DNA from: Undibacterium piscinae
GTDB lineage: Bacteria > Pseudomonadota > Gammaproteobacteria > Burkholderiales > Burkholderiaceae_D
Assembly (NCBI GenBank): GCA_003970805.2
Contig: CP051152.1
Location: 2,604,001-2,668,000 of the forward strand
Length of the DNA stretch: 64,000 nt
Direction of reading: 5' to 3'
A program made the translations under genes and the position numbers. The notes beneath the pieces are model-generated. The model did not search any database, had not been told where the DNA came from, and saw only the letters and a program-made list of their open reading frames with translations. Every line of letters begins with the position of its first letter. Position 1 is the first letter of the stretch. Positions 1 to 10,077 of the stretch are shown piece after piece.

Positions 1-1928
1 AGCAGGAAGTCGATTACCTACAAAAAAACCTGGGAATTCAAGAACGCTATCTGGAATCCATCAGCGATGAATTGCGCCGTGCCGAAGCGGAATTAAGGCA
101 AAGCCAGGAAAGTCTGGAAAAAACCCAGGTCAATAGCACGGCACGCAGTCAGGCAGCCAGGGCGATGGAATTGTCCCAGTACAAAAAAAATAGTTGGTCA
201 GCGACATTGGCTGCCAGCGATGCGCGCTTACGGTTTACCCGTCTGCGTCTGCAGGAGCGGCGCGAGCTTATGCTGGAAATTAACTCGGGAACCGAGTCCG
301 GCGAAACCATCAATCCCAAGCAGCAACTGGAGTCTGAATTCCTGCGCCTGCAAAACAACCAAAACCGCTATCGCGAACAGCAACAACAATTAGAGAATGA
401 CGCTGCCCTTTTGCAAAGCTCGCTCGATGATCTGAAAAAAAATCAGGACTATCTTGAGACCGCCCTGGGCAATGAAAAAACCAAAAATAAAGAGGCTTTG
501 CAAATCAAGAAGGATGCGATTCCTCAGCAGATACTCTGGCTGCAATTACGGCTGGAAACCAATGCGATCCACTTCGGCATACTCTCGGATCTCTTGATGA
601 GCAACACCATACAAGGTGCCTACTGGAAGGAATACGCTTCCCTGAGCAAATCCAATCAGGTGGGTTCGCTGCAAAACCTGAATACCCGGGCGGAAGTCTG
701 GCTGCAAAACTTAAGCGACGTAGAAAAATCCATGCATGTCGCTGAAGGCATCGCACAGGATCAAATCGAATATCTGGGCAAAAAGGATAGCCCCGGCGAG
801 CAAGACCTGATGCGCCACTGGCAAGAGCGTGAAAGTGCCTATGCCGAAGCGCTGACCGACTTACGGCGTGCCCGCATGCGCTTTAGCTGGCTCAAGGAAA
901 ACATCAACGATGGCGCCAATAAATCGATGGCGATGCGGGTCGATTACTGGGGTGACGCACTACGGAACTCGTTCAACGATATCTGGAATCTCGAACTGTT
1001 CAGCGTCAACGATGTACTCAACGTCGATGGCCAGAACGTCACGATCAGCCGCCCCGTCACGATAGGTAAGATGCTGATGGCCATCCTGTTGCTGACCATA
1101 GGTTTTGCCATCAGCACCTACCTGATCAACCGGGTCGAGCAACGCATGGTCAAACGCGGAAACATCGCGCCGGTCTCGCTCAAGATCGCCAAGCGCTGGG
1201 TGCTGGCGGTGATCTTCATCATCTTGCTGATTAACTCGCTGTTACTGGTAAGAATACCGCTGACCGTGTTTGCCTTCATGGGTGGTGCGGTGGCGATTGG
1301 TCTGGGTTTCGGTATGCAGACTTTGCTGAAAAACCTGATCAGCGGCCTGATGATGCTGCTGGAACGCCCGTTTAAACCCGGTGACACGATAGAAGTCGGC
1401 GGCCTGCGCGGCACCGTGGTCGACATGAGCGTGCGTGCGGCGGTGGTGCGCGACGTCAACGGTATCGATACCCTGATACCCAATAGTAGTTTTCTGGAAC
1501 AAAACGTCACCAACTGGACCTACTCCAGCAGCATGGTGCGCCAGGGCATAAAAGTCGGGGTAGCGTATGGCAGTGATGTGCGCCTGGTCGCCAAATTGCT
1601 GGAAGAAGACGTACTGCGCCACGGCCAGATCAGCACCGAAAGAAAACCGGAAATCTTGCTGGAGGACTTTGCCGCCGATGCCCTGACGTTTGGCGTTTAC
1701 TACTGGCTGGATCTATCCACCGGTGTCATCGGACGTCAGGTCGCGAGCGATTTACGCTTCATGATAGAAGCCGGTTTCCGCAAGCACGATATCAGCATCG
1801 CCTTCCCTCAGCGCGACGTCCATCTGGACAGCACCCATCCCTTGCGCATACAGATAGAACGAGGCAGTGCCGATAAGGGAAAAGCTACCGGACAAGATGA
1901 ACAAGCCGTGACGGCTGCTGAAAAATAA
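1..1928 (+). CDS. MscS-type mechanosensitive channel, 5' end outside window
   Basis: Inner-membrane mechanosensitive ion channel of the large MscK/MscM-like type, which opens under membrane tension during osmotic downshock. The frame is open from base 3, so the true start lies before the window; a TTG at 72 is only the first start-like codon. The first ~300 visible residues are charged and Gln/Glu-rich with coiled-coil character, as in the periplasmic sensor part of this class. Two hydrophobic segments follow (around 1060-1130 and 1190-1260). Then comes the MscS pore helix and beta domain, with GGAVAIGLGFGMQTLLKNLI, ERPFKPGDTIEVG and LIPNSSFLEQNVTNW. The C-terminus is short and hydrophilic. 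The family is clear; the exact subgroup is inferred. Confidence 0.9.
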   Translation, partial: QEVDYLQKNLGIQERYLESISDELRRAEAELRQSQESLEKTQVNSTARSQAARAMELSQYKKNSWSATLAASDARLRFTRLRLQERRELMLEINSGTESGETINPKQQLESEFLRLQNNQNRYREQQQQLENDAALLQSSLDDLKKNQDYLETALGNEKTKNKEALQIKKDAIPQQILWLQLRLETNAIHFGILSDLLMSNTIQGAYWKEYASLSKSNQVGSLQNLNTRAEVWLQNLSDVEKSMHVAEGIAQDQIEYLGKKDSPGEQDLMRHWQERESAYAEALTDLRRARMRFSWLKENINDGANKSMAMRVDYWGDALRNSFNDIWNLELFSVNDVLNVDGQNVTISRPVTIGKMLMAILLLTIGFAISTYLINRVEQRMVKRGNIAPVSLKIAKRWVLAVIFIILLINSLLLVRIPLTVFAFMGGAVAIGLGFGMQTLLKNLISGLMMLLERPFKPGDTIEVGGLRGTVVDMSVRAAVVRDVNGIDTLIPNSSFLEQNVTNWTYSSSMVRQGIKVGVAYGSDVRLVAKLLEEDVLRHGQISTERKPEILLEDFAADALTFGVYYWLDLSTGVIGRQVASDLRFMIEAGFRKHDISIAFPQRDVHLDSTHPLRIQIERGSADKGKATGQDEQAVTAAEK

Positions 1929-1943
1929 TGATACTCGACGCTT

Positions 1944-2360
1944 CTAGCTCTTACGCGTCCGGTATTCGTGCTTAAGCACCAGACAGCTGCTGGCGATCAG
2001 GCTATTCAATCCCAAAATCAATTGCAGCAAGACGTGCTGCGGCAAGATCCAGATCTGCCCGCGTGGTGGCGCGATCTGGGTGGTGGCGCTGATCACCGGC
2101 GCTATCCATTCGGCTTCACTGCTGACATCGAGCAGCACATCGCCATCCGAATTGGTATGCAGATAGATTTCGCCGCCATGCGCGAGAGTGAAGCAAATAC
2201 CCTGCCCCTGACTGCCATACTGGCCCAGCTTAGGGTCCAGTAATTCTTGTAATTCGCGGTTATTCAGATCCATCCAGGCTTCGACATCCTGTATCGTTTC
2301 CAGTGAGACCCACGGGTGTTCAGGCGTGACCTTATGCTGGCCTGATGGTTCCGTCTGCAT
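1944..2360 (-). CDS. hypothetical protein, 138 aa
   Basis: Unrecognised small protein converging on the channel gene. I chose the ATG at 2360 because AAAGGA lies five bases upstream; a longer open frame runs back through the 12-bp repeats and the end of the TraB gene and is unlikely to be translated. The N-terminal two thirds are hydrophilic and acidic, with EDVEAWMDLNNRELQELLD-like sequence and a GEIYLHTNSDGDVLLDVS strand region. The last ~45 residues contain a hydrophobic stretch (HVLLQLILGLNSLIASSCLV) that may be a membrane helix. No function can be assigned. Confidence 0.55.
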   Translation of the reverse strand: MQTEPSGQHKVTPEHPWVSLETIQDVEAWMDLNNRELQELLDPKLGQYGSQGQGICFTLAHGGEIYLHTNSDGDVLLDVSSEAEWIAPVISATTQIAPPRGQIWILPQHVLLQLILGLNSLIASSCLVLKHEYRTRKS

Positions 2361-2388
2361 GCTTATCCTTTGGTGCGTTGATGAATGT

Positions 2389-2436
2389 GTTAATTGGTAC
2401 GTTAATTGGTACGTTAATTGGTACGTTGATTGGTAT
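2389..2436. repeat. 12-bp tandem repeat, four units
   Basis: Three identical copies of GTTAATTGGTAC followed by a fourth with two changes (GTTGATTGGTAT). It lies between the end of the TraB-like gene and the start of the next minus-strand gene, so it is probably non-coding. Copy number may vary between strains. Confidence 0.9.
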
Positions 2437-2457
2437 TTGCCTGTGGCTTCGTTGCGC

Positions 2458-3380
2458 TCACTTGATTTGCCTGAGCTGTAAACCCTGTTTCTGCAAGATA
2501 TCGGTAATGCTGTTGATGCCGGCGATATGCCCGGCACCTACCACCACAAACAGCTTGCTACCGCTCTCTAGCATGGCGGTAATTTTTTTCGCCATGCCGA
2601 TATTTCTGTCATCCAGCAATAGCTTCATGATTTTCTTTGAACCGGCATCCTTATTCGCGGCATCGCGCAATAGTTGCGCCAGCGCCTCGGCATCACCGGC
2701 CTTCCAGGTTTCTATCATGGCCTCGGTTTCGCGCTGCATCTCACCATTGCGAAAGCCATCGAGGGTTTGCCGCAATAAGGCATCACCGTCCTTGTCGCTT
2801 AAGCCCCCAGCACGCCGGCCTGAAACGCGATACTTTCCAGCTCTACCAGTTTTTTCCGGTCATTCTTGGCGCGCGCGATGAAATGCAAGTCTATGCCATA
2901 AACCGGATCATAGCCCTGACGCGAAAAAGCGCTGATCGCCAGACCGGTAGCCACCATCGCCGGTTTATACATCTGAAATTGCGTGACGGTCTCACCGGCC
3001 ACCGCTTGCAGGCTGCTCCAGGTCGCCTTACTCACATGCTTTTTTAAATTGTCAGGCGCGGCATAGCTCAGCATAGGCATGGCCTTGGCGCTGGCCACGG
3101 TATCGGTGGCATCGATCTCTACCGCCAGCGTATCGGACTGCAGATAGGCGGCCTCTACCGCCGCCGGCAAAGGGTAAAAATCGGCCTTGGCCAGATGGAT
3201 GGAACCAAACAGATAGGCGGTATTGCCGGCCGATTTAATTTCCCACAGCAGGCCTTTGGCCGGCCCGCTAGCACTGGCCGCCAGCGCAGTTGCAGCAGCA
3301 GCCTGGCCCGCAGCGAACCAGATCACGCCAGTCAGTAACAACCGGGACAGACGCCTAATCAATGGCGGATTTTCTTGCAT
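2458..3380 (-). pseudogene. TraB/GumN family protein, frameshifted
   Basis: Secreted or periplasmic TraB/GumN-family protein, a putative metalloprotease-like fold of unclear role. The first part (3380 to about 2800) has a signal peptide (hydrophobic LLLTGVIWFAAGQAAAA) and the family motif KGLLWEIKSAGNTAYLFGSIHLAK. The second part (to 2458) has the C-terminal motif VVVGAGHIAGINSITDILQ. They are in different frames: the first ends ...FQAGVLGA-stop, while the shifted frame reads GLSDKDGDALLRQTL. One extra G in the run of five Gs on the coding strand near 2803-2807 would restore about 307 residues. It may be a true pseudogene or a homopolymer sequencing error. A second, more decayed copy lies at 4813-5054. 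Confidence 0.85.
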
Positions 3381-3472
3381 CTTGCTCTTTCATAGTCGTC
3401 GCTTGCTAGGGTTTTTTAGTGTCTTTTTTGCGCTTGTTAGCATTTATTATCGTTTATTAGCGCCCGCAGGCA

Positions 3473-4613
3473 TCAGGGCACGATAGTGGTAAACAGATAG
3501 GTGGCAAAAATCACCAGCATCACCGTTCCCTGCAAAATCGTGGTGCGTCCGGTCTGTAGCGCAATCACCGACACGAACAATGACAAGCCCAGCAATACGG
3601 TCGATTTCAGATCTATGCCTAGCGTCAGCGTCAGGCCGCTGGCGATAGAAACAATCGCCACCGCCGGGATGGTCAGGCCGATACTCGCCAGGGCAGAACC
3701 AAAAGCCAGATTCAGGCTGGTCTGCAAACGGTTATTCTGCGCCGCGCGCAGGGCCGCCAATGCTTCCGGCAATAACACTACCGCCGCGATAATCACGCCA
3801 ACCAGGGCTTTCGGCGCACCCATGCTAGCCACCACCCACTCGATATCCGGAGCCAGTTTTTTCGCCAGCAAGACTACCGCTACCAGGCTGGCCAGCAATG
3901 CCACCACGCTCAACGCTGTGATACGTCCGCTAGGCGGTGCGGCATGTACATGGGCATCATCGGCGGCATCTTTCGGCAGGAAATAATCGCGGTGACGCAC
4001 GGTCTGCACCAGCACGAAGCTCAGGTACAAGACCAGCGATACGATCGCGATAAAGATCAACTGGCTCTGGCTATACACGGGGCCGGCCACGCTGGAAGTA
4101 TAGTTAGGCAAAAATCAGGGTCAACACGGTAATGGCTGCGAGCGTCGTGAGTGAAGCGCTGACGCCGTCGAGCACAAACTTCTGCTCCCTATGCCTGACC
4201 CCGCCGACCAGCAAACACAGGCCGACGATACCGTTAAGGATAATCATCACCGCGGCAAACACGGTATCACGCGCCAGCGCGGTAGTTTCCGGGCCACCCG
4301 CCATCATCAGGGACACGATCAGCGCCACTTCGATCAGGGTTACCGCCAGCGCCAGCACCAGCGTGCCGAACGGCTCACCGACCTTATGCGCCACCACTTC
4401 GGCATGATGCACGGCAGCCAGCACCGCGCCCATCAGGCCGACCGTCAGCAAGACGTGATAGGCACCGCTGGTAAACCAGCCGGTCCCGGCATACAGCAAC
4501 CATGCCAGCACAGGTGCGGCGAGGGTCCACCATGGCAACAGAAAATTAGCGGGCAAGGCCAGCGGCGCCTTCACCTCATGAGGTTCGACCAGCTTACTTT
4601 GTGAATGTGCCAA
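3473..4613 (-). pseudogene. chaA: ChaA-type calcium/proton antiporter, frameshifted
   Basis: Inner-membrane Ca2+(Na+)/H+ antiporter of the CaCA family. The N-terminal half (4613-4104) carries the first alpha repeat, GEPFGTLVLALAVTLIEVAL. The C-terminal half (4111-3473) carries the second, around VVLLPEALAALRAAQNN and LNLAFGSALASIGLTIP, and ends in hydrophobic helices. Together they total about 380 residues, the normal ChaA length. The halves are in different frames: one ends ...TVLTLIFA-stop, while the other reads LPNYTSSVAG across the same bases. Removing one T from the coding-strand run of five near 4110 joins them into a single protein. If the indel is real, both halves lack one essential repeat and the gene is dead. 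Confidence 0.88.
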
Positions 4614-4714
4614 GATGTGCTCCTAGAGAATAGCAATTGAACAAGGATAGAGAGAACTTAAACATTTTAGTTCAAATGCATGCCACAAGACCAATTCCTC
4701 CCAACCAGGCGCGC

Positions 4715-4755
4715 GCGCCGCAAGGCCTTCAAATTCGCCAGCCGGTTTTGCGGTG
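4715..4755 (-). other. fossil of the Rep/UvrD C-terminal tail
   Basis: About 35 bases match the last codons of the helicase gene at 6111-6160 almost exactly. Read on the minus strand both give PQNRLANLKAL, after which they diverge. No other helicase sequence is present here. It sits immediately downstream of the TraB fossil, so the two look like debris of an older duplication or rearrangement. Confidence 0.65.
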
Positions 4756-4812
4756 CACGGGTTTACAACCGCCGCCAAGTCGTCAGCGTCAGATGGTTCT
4801 GTCATTTATACG

Positions 4813-5054
4813 GTGCGACATCGCTCATCAGCGACATGGCATCTTTAGTCGCCTCGACATCAGTCACATCGGTTTCCACCACCGGCATATCCGCCTACAT
4901 ATACGCCTTCTCTAGCGATGGCGAGATTAGATAAATGCGCCTTGGGCATGTAGATAAAGCCAAACCAGTAAATCGTATTAGTTCTGGACTTCACTTCAAA
5001 CAGCAGGCCTTTGGCCTCATGACAGCCTACTACGAAAATCATTAAAAAAGCCAA
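4813..5054 (-). pseudogene. decayed second copy of the TraB/GumN N-terminus
   Basis: The minus strand from 5054 encodes KGLLFEVKSRTNTIYWFG, which aligns with KGLLWEIKSAGNTAYLFG of the TraB-like gene at 2458-3380. After a frame change it continues as VVETDVTDVEATKDAMSLMS, aligning with AVEIDATDTVASAKAMPMLS. The GSIH motif has become GFIY, and the C-terminal half is missing. This is a clear fossil paralogue. Confidence 0.75.
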
Positions 5055-5484
5055 GACCAGTCAAAGGAGATTCAGGGGAGAAACGGAAATTTTCCTGATC
5101 TTCCTCTGAGAATCTCTGCGCTTCTTTGTCTTCTTCGTCTCTGTATTAAGGGGTTTTGACTTTCTTCATAGCTAGCTGAATAGTTACTCGCCATGATTGA
5201 GGAAAATTTCCTAGCCTATAGAAAACTATGACTATTTAATTTTCTATAAATTTCAGTGCACAAAAATACTTATTTTTTCAACAACTCCACTGTCGGAATA
5301 TTTTACAGTTGATTTATTTGCGAGAAAGCCAACAACATAAATTACTTGCAACAACTTGATTTAAAACACTAAAAAATATTTTTAGGCAATTGGCACAAAT
5401 CCTGCTTTATAGCGCAAGAACTCTCAAATATGTCATTTTCTACCAATTAAGAATTCATAAAACATTTAATCAAAGGGAAATATT
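5055..5484. other. AT-rich intergenic region, leader of the PEP-CTERM gene
   Basis: No gene is visible. The second half is markedly AT-rich, and an AAAGGGAAA ribosome binding site lies just before the ATG at 5485. It presumably holds the promoter of the PEP-CTERM gene, but I cannot single out convincing -35/-10 boxes. Confidence 0.5.
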
Positions 5485-6001
5485 ATGTTGAAAAAATTAG
5501 CCTTAGCAGCAATCACGGCAATGTCATTTGTTGGCAGCGCTCATGCAGTCGCTATGTTAGGACAAGAGCCAGATCCAACACTGATCGTTGATATTGGCGG
5601 CCTGGAGTGGGTATATGCAGCACCATGTGCTGGTAAAAGCCCTAGCTGCGGTGTAGTTCAATTGAGCCACGGTTTCGCTTTTGCTACGGATGCGCAATGG
5701 CTGGCAAGTTTTTCCAATATCGCAGCCTTGAAATCTGCCTTCACTTTTTCAAACGGTAGCGTAAAATGCGCTGCGGCTTATTTCAGCACTGCGCATAATC
5801 ATTGCGATTTTGGCGATGTAAGCAATGGTTTTTATCTGGCATTCACCTTTAGCGCCTGATGCTAGTCACCGCAACGGTGCGTGGTCAGAAACATTTCTGG
5901 TTCGAGTTGGCGCCAATGACGTACCAGAACCAGCAAGCATCGCTTTGCTGGGTCTTGGTTTAGCTGGCCTGGCATTTGCACGTAAAAGCAAAAAAGCCTA
6001 A
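5485..6001 (+). pseudogene. PEP-CTERM sorted exported protein, frameshifted
   Basis: Small exported protein with an N-terminal signal peptide (MLKKLALAAITAMSFVGSAHA) and four Cys in the mature part. The first frame stops at 5859 (...LAFTFSA). The next frame over continues without a stop from about 5850 to 6001 and ends with a textbook PEP-CTERM signal: VPEPASIALLGLGLAG followed by a basic tail ARKSKKA. A single-base indel near 5848-5852 would join them into about 170 residues. PEP-CTERM proteins are handled by exosortase and go with exopolysaccharide production; no exosortase gene is in this window. Without the tail the product would simply be secreted. Confidence 0.85.
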
Positions 6002-6019
6002 GTAGCAAATTGCACTGAT

Positions 6020-6048
6020 AAAAAAAACCCGCTTCGGCGGGTTTTTTT
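6020..6048. terminator. strong bidirectional rho-independent terminator
   Basis: A near-perfect GC-rich stem (CCCGC/GCGGG extended by A/T tracts) closes on a TTCG loop and is flanked by seven A on the left and seven T on the right. It can end transcription of the PEP-CTERM gene on the plus strand and of the helicase gene on the minus strand. Confidence 0.93.
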
Positions 6049-6110
6049 ATTGCTGTATAACGGCTCTACTGATCGAGTAACCTATTTAAATTAGTATTAA
6101 GGCGATTGAT

Positions 6111-7835
6111 CTAAGTCCCTTCCTTGGGCCGGCTCAGCAAGGCTTTCAGATTCGCCAGCCGGTTTTGCGGCGTGATCGCCTCCGCTTCGGTCGGTATCGC
6201 GATGCCTTCGTCCAGCTTCATTTCCTTGATGAAGCGCGAGACATCGCAATGCACGGGCGCACCGGCGCGCTTGCGCTTTTTGCACCAGGTGATGTGCAGG
6301 CTGCGCTGGGCGCGCGTGATGCCTACGTACATCAGGCGACGCTCTTCCTCGATGCGGGCGGCGATCGTCTCTACCGGCGCATCCGGATCGCCCTTATGCG
6401 GCAAGATGCCCTCTTCTACCCCGACCAGGAACACATGCGGAAACTCCAGCCCTTTGGAGGCGTGCAAAGTGGACATGCGCACCGCATCGGGCTCTTCGTC
6501 CTTGCCTTCCATCATGGTCATCAGGGCCACCATCTGGGTCAGGTCGAGCAGGCTGCGGTGCTCGTCATTGCCTTCCTTGCCGCCGGCGCCTTTTTCTTTC
6601 AGCCATTGGGTGAAGTCGAGCACGTTTTGCCATTTTGCCTGCGCCGCACGGTCGTCGAAGTTATCGTACAGATAGCCTTCGTAATTAATCTCTTTCATCA
6701 AATCATCGAGCAATTCACCGGCATGCCCTTCGCGGTGCGCATGCGCCTCGACCTGATTGATGAAGGTGCAAAACTCGCGTAGCGGGCGCAATTGGCGCTC
6801 GGTCAGCTTGGCCTCGATACCGCCTTTAAACACCGCTTCAAACAGCGAGCATTGCCACAGGCCGGAAAAGGCACCGAGAATTTCCAAGGTGGCCTGGCCG
6901 ACGCCGCGCTTAGGCGTAGTGATGGCGCGGATGAAGGCCGGATCGTCTTCTTCGTTGGCGATCAGGCGCAGGTAGGAAATGATGTCCTTGATCTCGGCTT
7001 TATCAAAAAAACTCTGACCACCCGAGATGGTGTAAGGAATGCGCTCCTTGCGCAACGCTTTCTCGATCACGCGGGCCTGATGGTTGCCGCGGTACAAAAT
7101 CGCGTAATCGGACCACTTGGCCTGGCGTTCGAATCTATGGGCCGAAATCATGATGGCGATCTGGTCGGCCTCTTGCTCATCATCTTGCATGCCCAGCACC
7201 TTGACCGGATCACCGAGCCCATGCTCGGACCAGAGCTTTTTATCAAACAGCTTGGGGTTATTCCCGATTACCGAATTGGCCGCCTGCAGGATGCGGGTAC
7301 TGGAACGGTAATTTTGCTCCAGCTTGATCAGTTTCAGATCCGGGAAATCCACCCCCAGGGTTTTCAGGTTTTCGATAGTGGCGCCGCGCCAGGCGTAAAT
7401 CGCCTGATCATCGTCGCCCACTGCGGTAAACATCGGCTTCTTGCCGATACCGGTAACCAGCAGTTTCACCAGTTCGTACTGGCAGGTATTGGTATCCTGG
7501 TATTCATCGACTAGCAGATAACGCAGGCGGCGCTGCCATTTGTCGCGCACCTGCTCGTTGATGCGAAACAGCTCTACCGGCAAGCGTATCAGGTCATCGA
7601 AATCGACCGCCTGATAGGCCGACAAGGTCGCTACATAGCTGCGGTAAATCCGCGCCGAAATCGCCTCGTCTTCGTCCTTGGCCTGCGCCAGCGCCACTTC
7701 CGGATCGACCAGGCCATTCTTCCACAGCGACATATCGGTCTGGATGCGGCGTATCAATTGCTTGTCGGTGGTAATCGCCAGATCCTGCACCAGCGAAAAG
7801 CAGTCATCGCTATCCATGATGGAAAACGTTTTCCG
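6111..7835 (-). pseudogene. rep: Rep/UvrD-type DNA helicase lacking its N-terminus
   Basis: Superfamily 1A 3'-5' DNA helicase, closest to Rep. Homology starts at TFSIMDSDDC (ATG at 7817) and runs to the natural end. Motifs II (LLVDEYQDTN), III (VGDDDQAIYAWRGA), IV (LEQNYRSS), V (MSTLHASKGLEFPHV) and VI (EERRLMYVGITRAQ) are all present. About 100 residues are missing upstream, including the Walker A GxGKT motif, so the protein cannot hydrolyse ATP. The open frame continues to an ATG at 7991, but that extension (MPAAVVSLW...) has no helicase character. The break sits head-to-head with the truncated pilY1, so one rearrangement appears to have cut both genes. Confidence 0.85.
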
Positions 7836-7911
7836 GAAAAACTGGCAGGCGCTATTGTAACGCGCACAGCCTGCCCCGGTCTGGCTAATCCAAGATAAGA
7901 TGCAAAATTGA

Positions 7912-10077
7912 TCATCTATTGACAGTATCGTTGCTTCCACATCGAACGCAGGTGGTGTGGCGACCCAAAGTGAAACCACGGCTGCTGGCAACAGGGTGTT
8001 TCAACCGGTATTTAATCCCAATGGCTGGTATGGGGAGTTACGTTGCTTCCTATTGAATGCTGATGGAACCGTGGGTGCAGGATGCACACCTAACCCTAAG
8101 GCAGTCATTCCGGCGGCGGCCAGCCGTAAAATATATTCCTCTAAAGTAACCGGAACCGCGCCCACTACGACTGCGTTTAATTTTGTCATTAATAGTGGAG
8201 ATATGACTCCTGCCCAAAAATTATTGTTGGGTGCAGATGCAACGGCTCAGAATAAGACAATAAATTTTGTTCGTGGCGACGAGACGATCACAGGCTTTCG
8301 TTCGCGTGCCGGTAATTTGTTGGGGGATATCGTTGACGGACAGCCAGTGGTGGTAACAAAGCCCAGTGGCTCTACGAACGACAGCGCTTACAGCAGTTTT
8401 ATCTCCGGTAATGCCGCGCGTAATATGGTCTTGGTTGGTGCAAATGACGGTATGATGCATGCATTTAGCATTGACAATATGACAGAGTTGATGGGCTATA
8501 TCCCTTCCACGGTTTACCCAAATCTGAAGGCATTGACGGCGACAGATTATGGCACTAGTGCCGGTACGCCGCATGCCTACCATGTCAATGGCAGTATGCG
8601 GCAGCAGGATATCAAAGCGGGTGGCTCCTGGAAAACTATCGTTGCCGGTGGCTTAGGGCAGGGCGGGCGCGGATATTATGCTGTCGATGCCACTAGTGCA
8701 GCCCAGATAACCGCTGGTGCGGGTTCAGCCGTGAAATGGGAGTGGAATAACGTCAATGACAGCGGTATGGGATATTCGTTCGGTGCTCCGGTGATCTACA
8801 ACGTAAGGAATGGTAGCAATGCTGTGGTGCCTGCCGTGATATTGTCGAATGGTTATCAGAATAAATGGGTTAGTGGCGCGCTTACACAAGTGGCCAATGA
8901 GTCCGTGTTGTATATTCTTAATGCTGATACTGGCGCCCTGCTCAAAAAAATAGAGGTACCGAATAGCACGGGACTATCTTCGCCGGCGGGTCTGGATTTT
9001 GGTCAGGATGGTGTGCTCGATTACGTTTATGCCGGTGATGTTGATGGCAAACTCTGGCGTTTTGATTTGACGTCAGATGATGCAGTCAATTTTAAAGTGC
9101 TAACTACACCGATATTCAATGCCGGCACCGGTCATCCTATCGTAATGCGTCCGGGTATCATGCCCGCGAATAAAGCCTCGGATGGCACCTCGTTAGGCAA
9201 TGTCATTTTGTTTGGCACCGGTCAGTTGTTGACGAATGGTGATCGCTCTGACACCACGACGCAAACTTTATATGGTGTTCTTGATAAGATGGCGTCATCG
9301 CCGATTACCGTTACCCTTAGTGATTTGCAACAGCAAGCTTTTGCGACGCCCAATATTAACTTGACTAATATGAGGGTAGGCACGTATAGAAAAATTAGCA
9401 CGGCAGATGCAGCCGCTAAAGCTTTTGATCTGGCTTCTGCCGCAAACTGGGCTGCGGCCACGCCGAAACTTGGTTGGTATTTGAATCTTCCGGATTCTAG
9501 TGAGCGTTTGGTCACTTCGCCTATGGTGTTTGATGACAAAGTCTTGTTTGGTACAGGCGTACCTGTGAGTGCCGAGAAATGCCTGCCTGGCGGTAAGGGG
9601 TGGATCGTAGGCTTAAATCCTATGAGTGGCTCGGTAACCCGCAAGGCAAACAAGGCGAGTGGGAAGTCTTTTAGTTTTATTGACATCAATGGTGATGGCA
9701 AATCTACATTGGGCGACCGAATCGGGGCTGGTGCCGATGATTATCTCAGTGCTTACCAAAAAGAGGGTATTCCTACCGAGATGAGCTATGTCGCTACCAC
9801 TGCGAGATTGACGGGTCCCGTAAATCAGAACACGGATGGCTGGGATGATATAGGAAGTGTGATTGCTCTAAGGGAAGCCAATTCCATGGCAGTGTATACC
9901 GGGAATGCTCCGGCAGGTACTAAGCGCGGCAAGACGATAGTACGTCAGTCGTCTGAAGGCGTCGGTTCAATCTACGGTGGCACTGTTGGTAGTGACGATC
10001 TGGGGAAAGATTCTTTGAATGGTCCAGGTGTCGAGGCGATACGTATAGAGACTACCGTCTGGCGTGAGATTAAATAA
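7912..10077 (+). pseudogene. pilY1: PilY1, C-terminal propeller part only
   Basis: Type IV pilus tip adhesin and biogenesis factor. The frame opens at 7912, with a GTG at 7957 as the first start-like codon (706 residues). Only the C-terminal PilC-type beta-propeller domain is present, including VLVGANDGMMHAF, GGLGQGGRGYYAVD and DGVLDYVYAGDVDGKLWRFD, plus a later calcium-site-like DINGDGKSTLGD. Full PilY1 is over 1000 residues and begins with a signal peptide and usually a von Willebrand A-like domain. Both are missing, so the product would not be exported. It overlaps fimT at ATGA. It lies first in the operon, whereas in Pseudomonas pilY1 sits between pilX and pilE. Confidence 0.85.

Noticed and set aside
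2389..2436. Possible CRISPR array
   Set aside because: Units are directly adjacent 12-mers without spacers and there are no cas genes in the window.
6165..7514. Long plus-strand frames opposite the helicase gene
   Set aside because: They lie over conserved SF1 motifs and contain none of their own.
7821..7834. GGAAAACGTTTTCC as a regulator binding site
   Set aside because: It falls within helicase codons and may be chance; noted only because it marks a break point.
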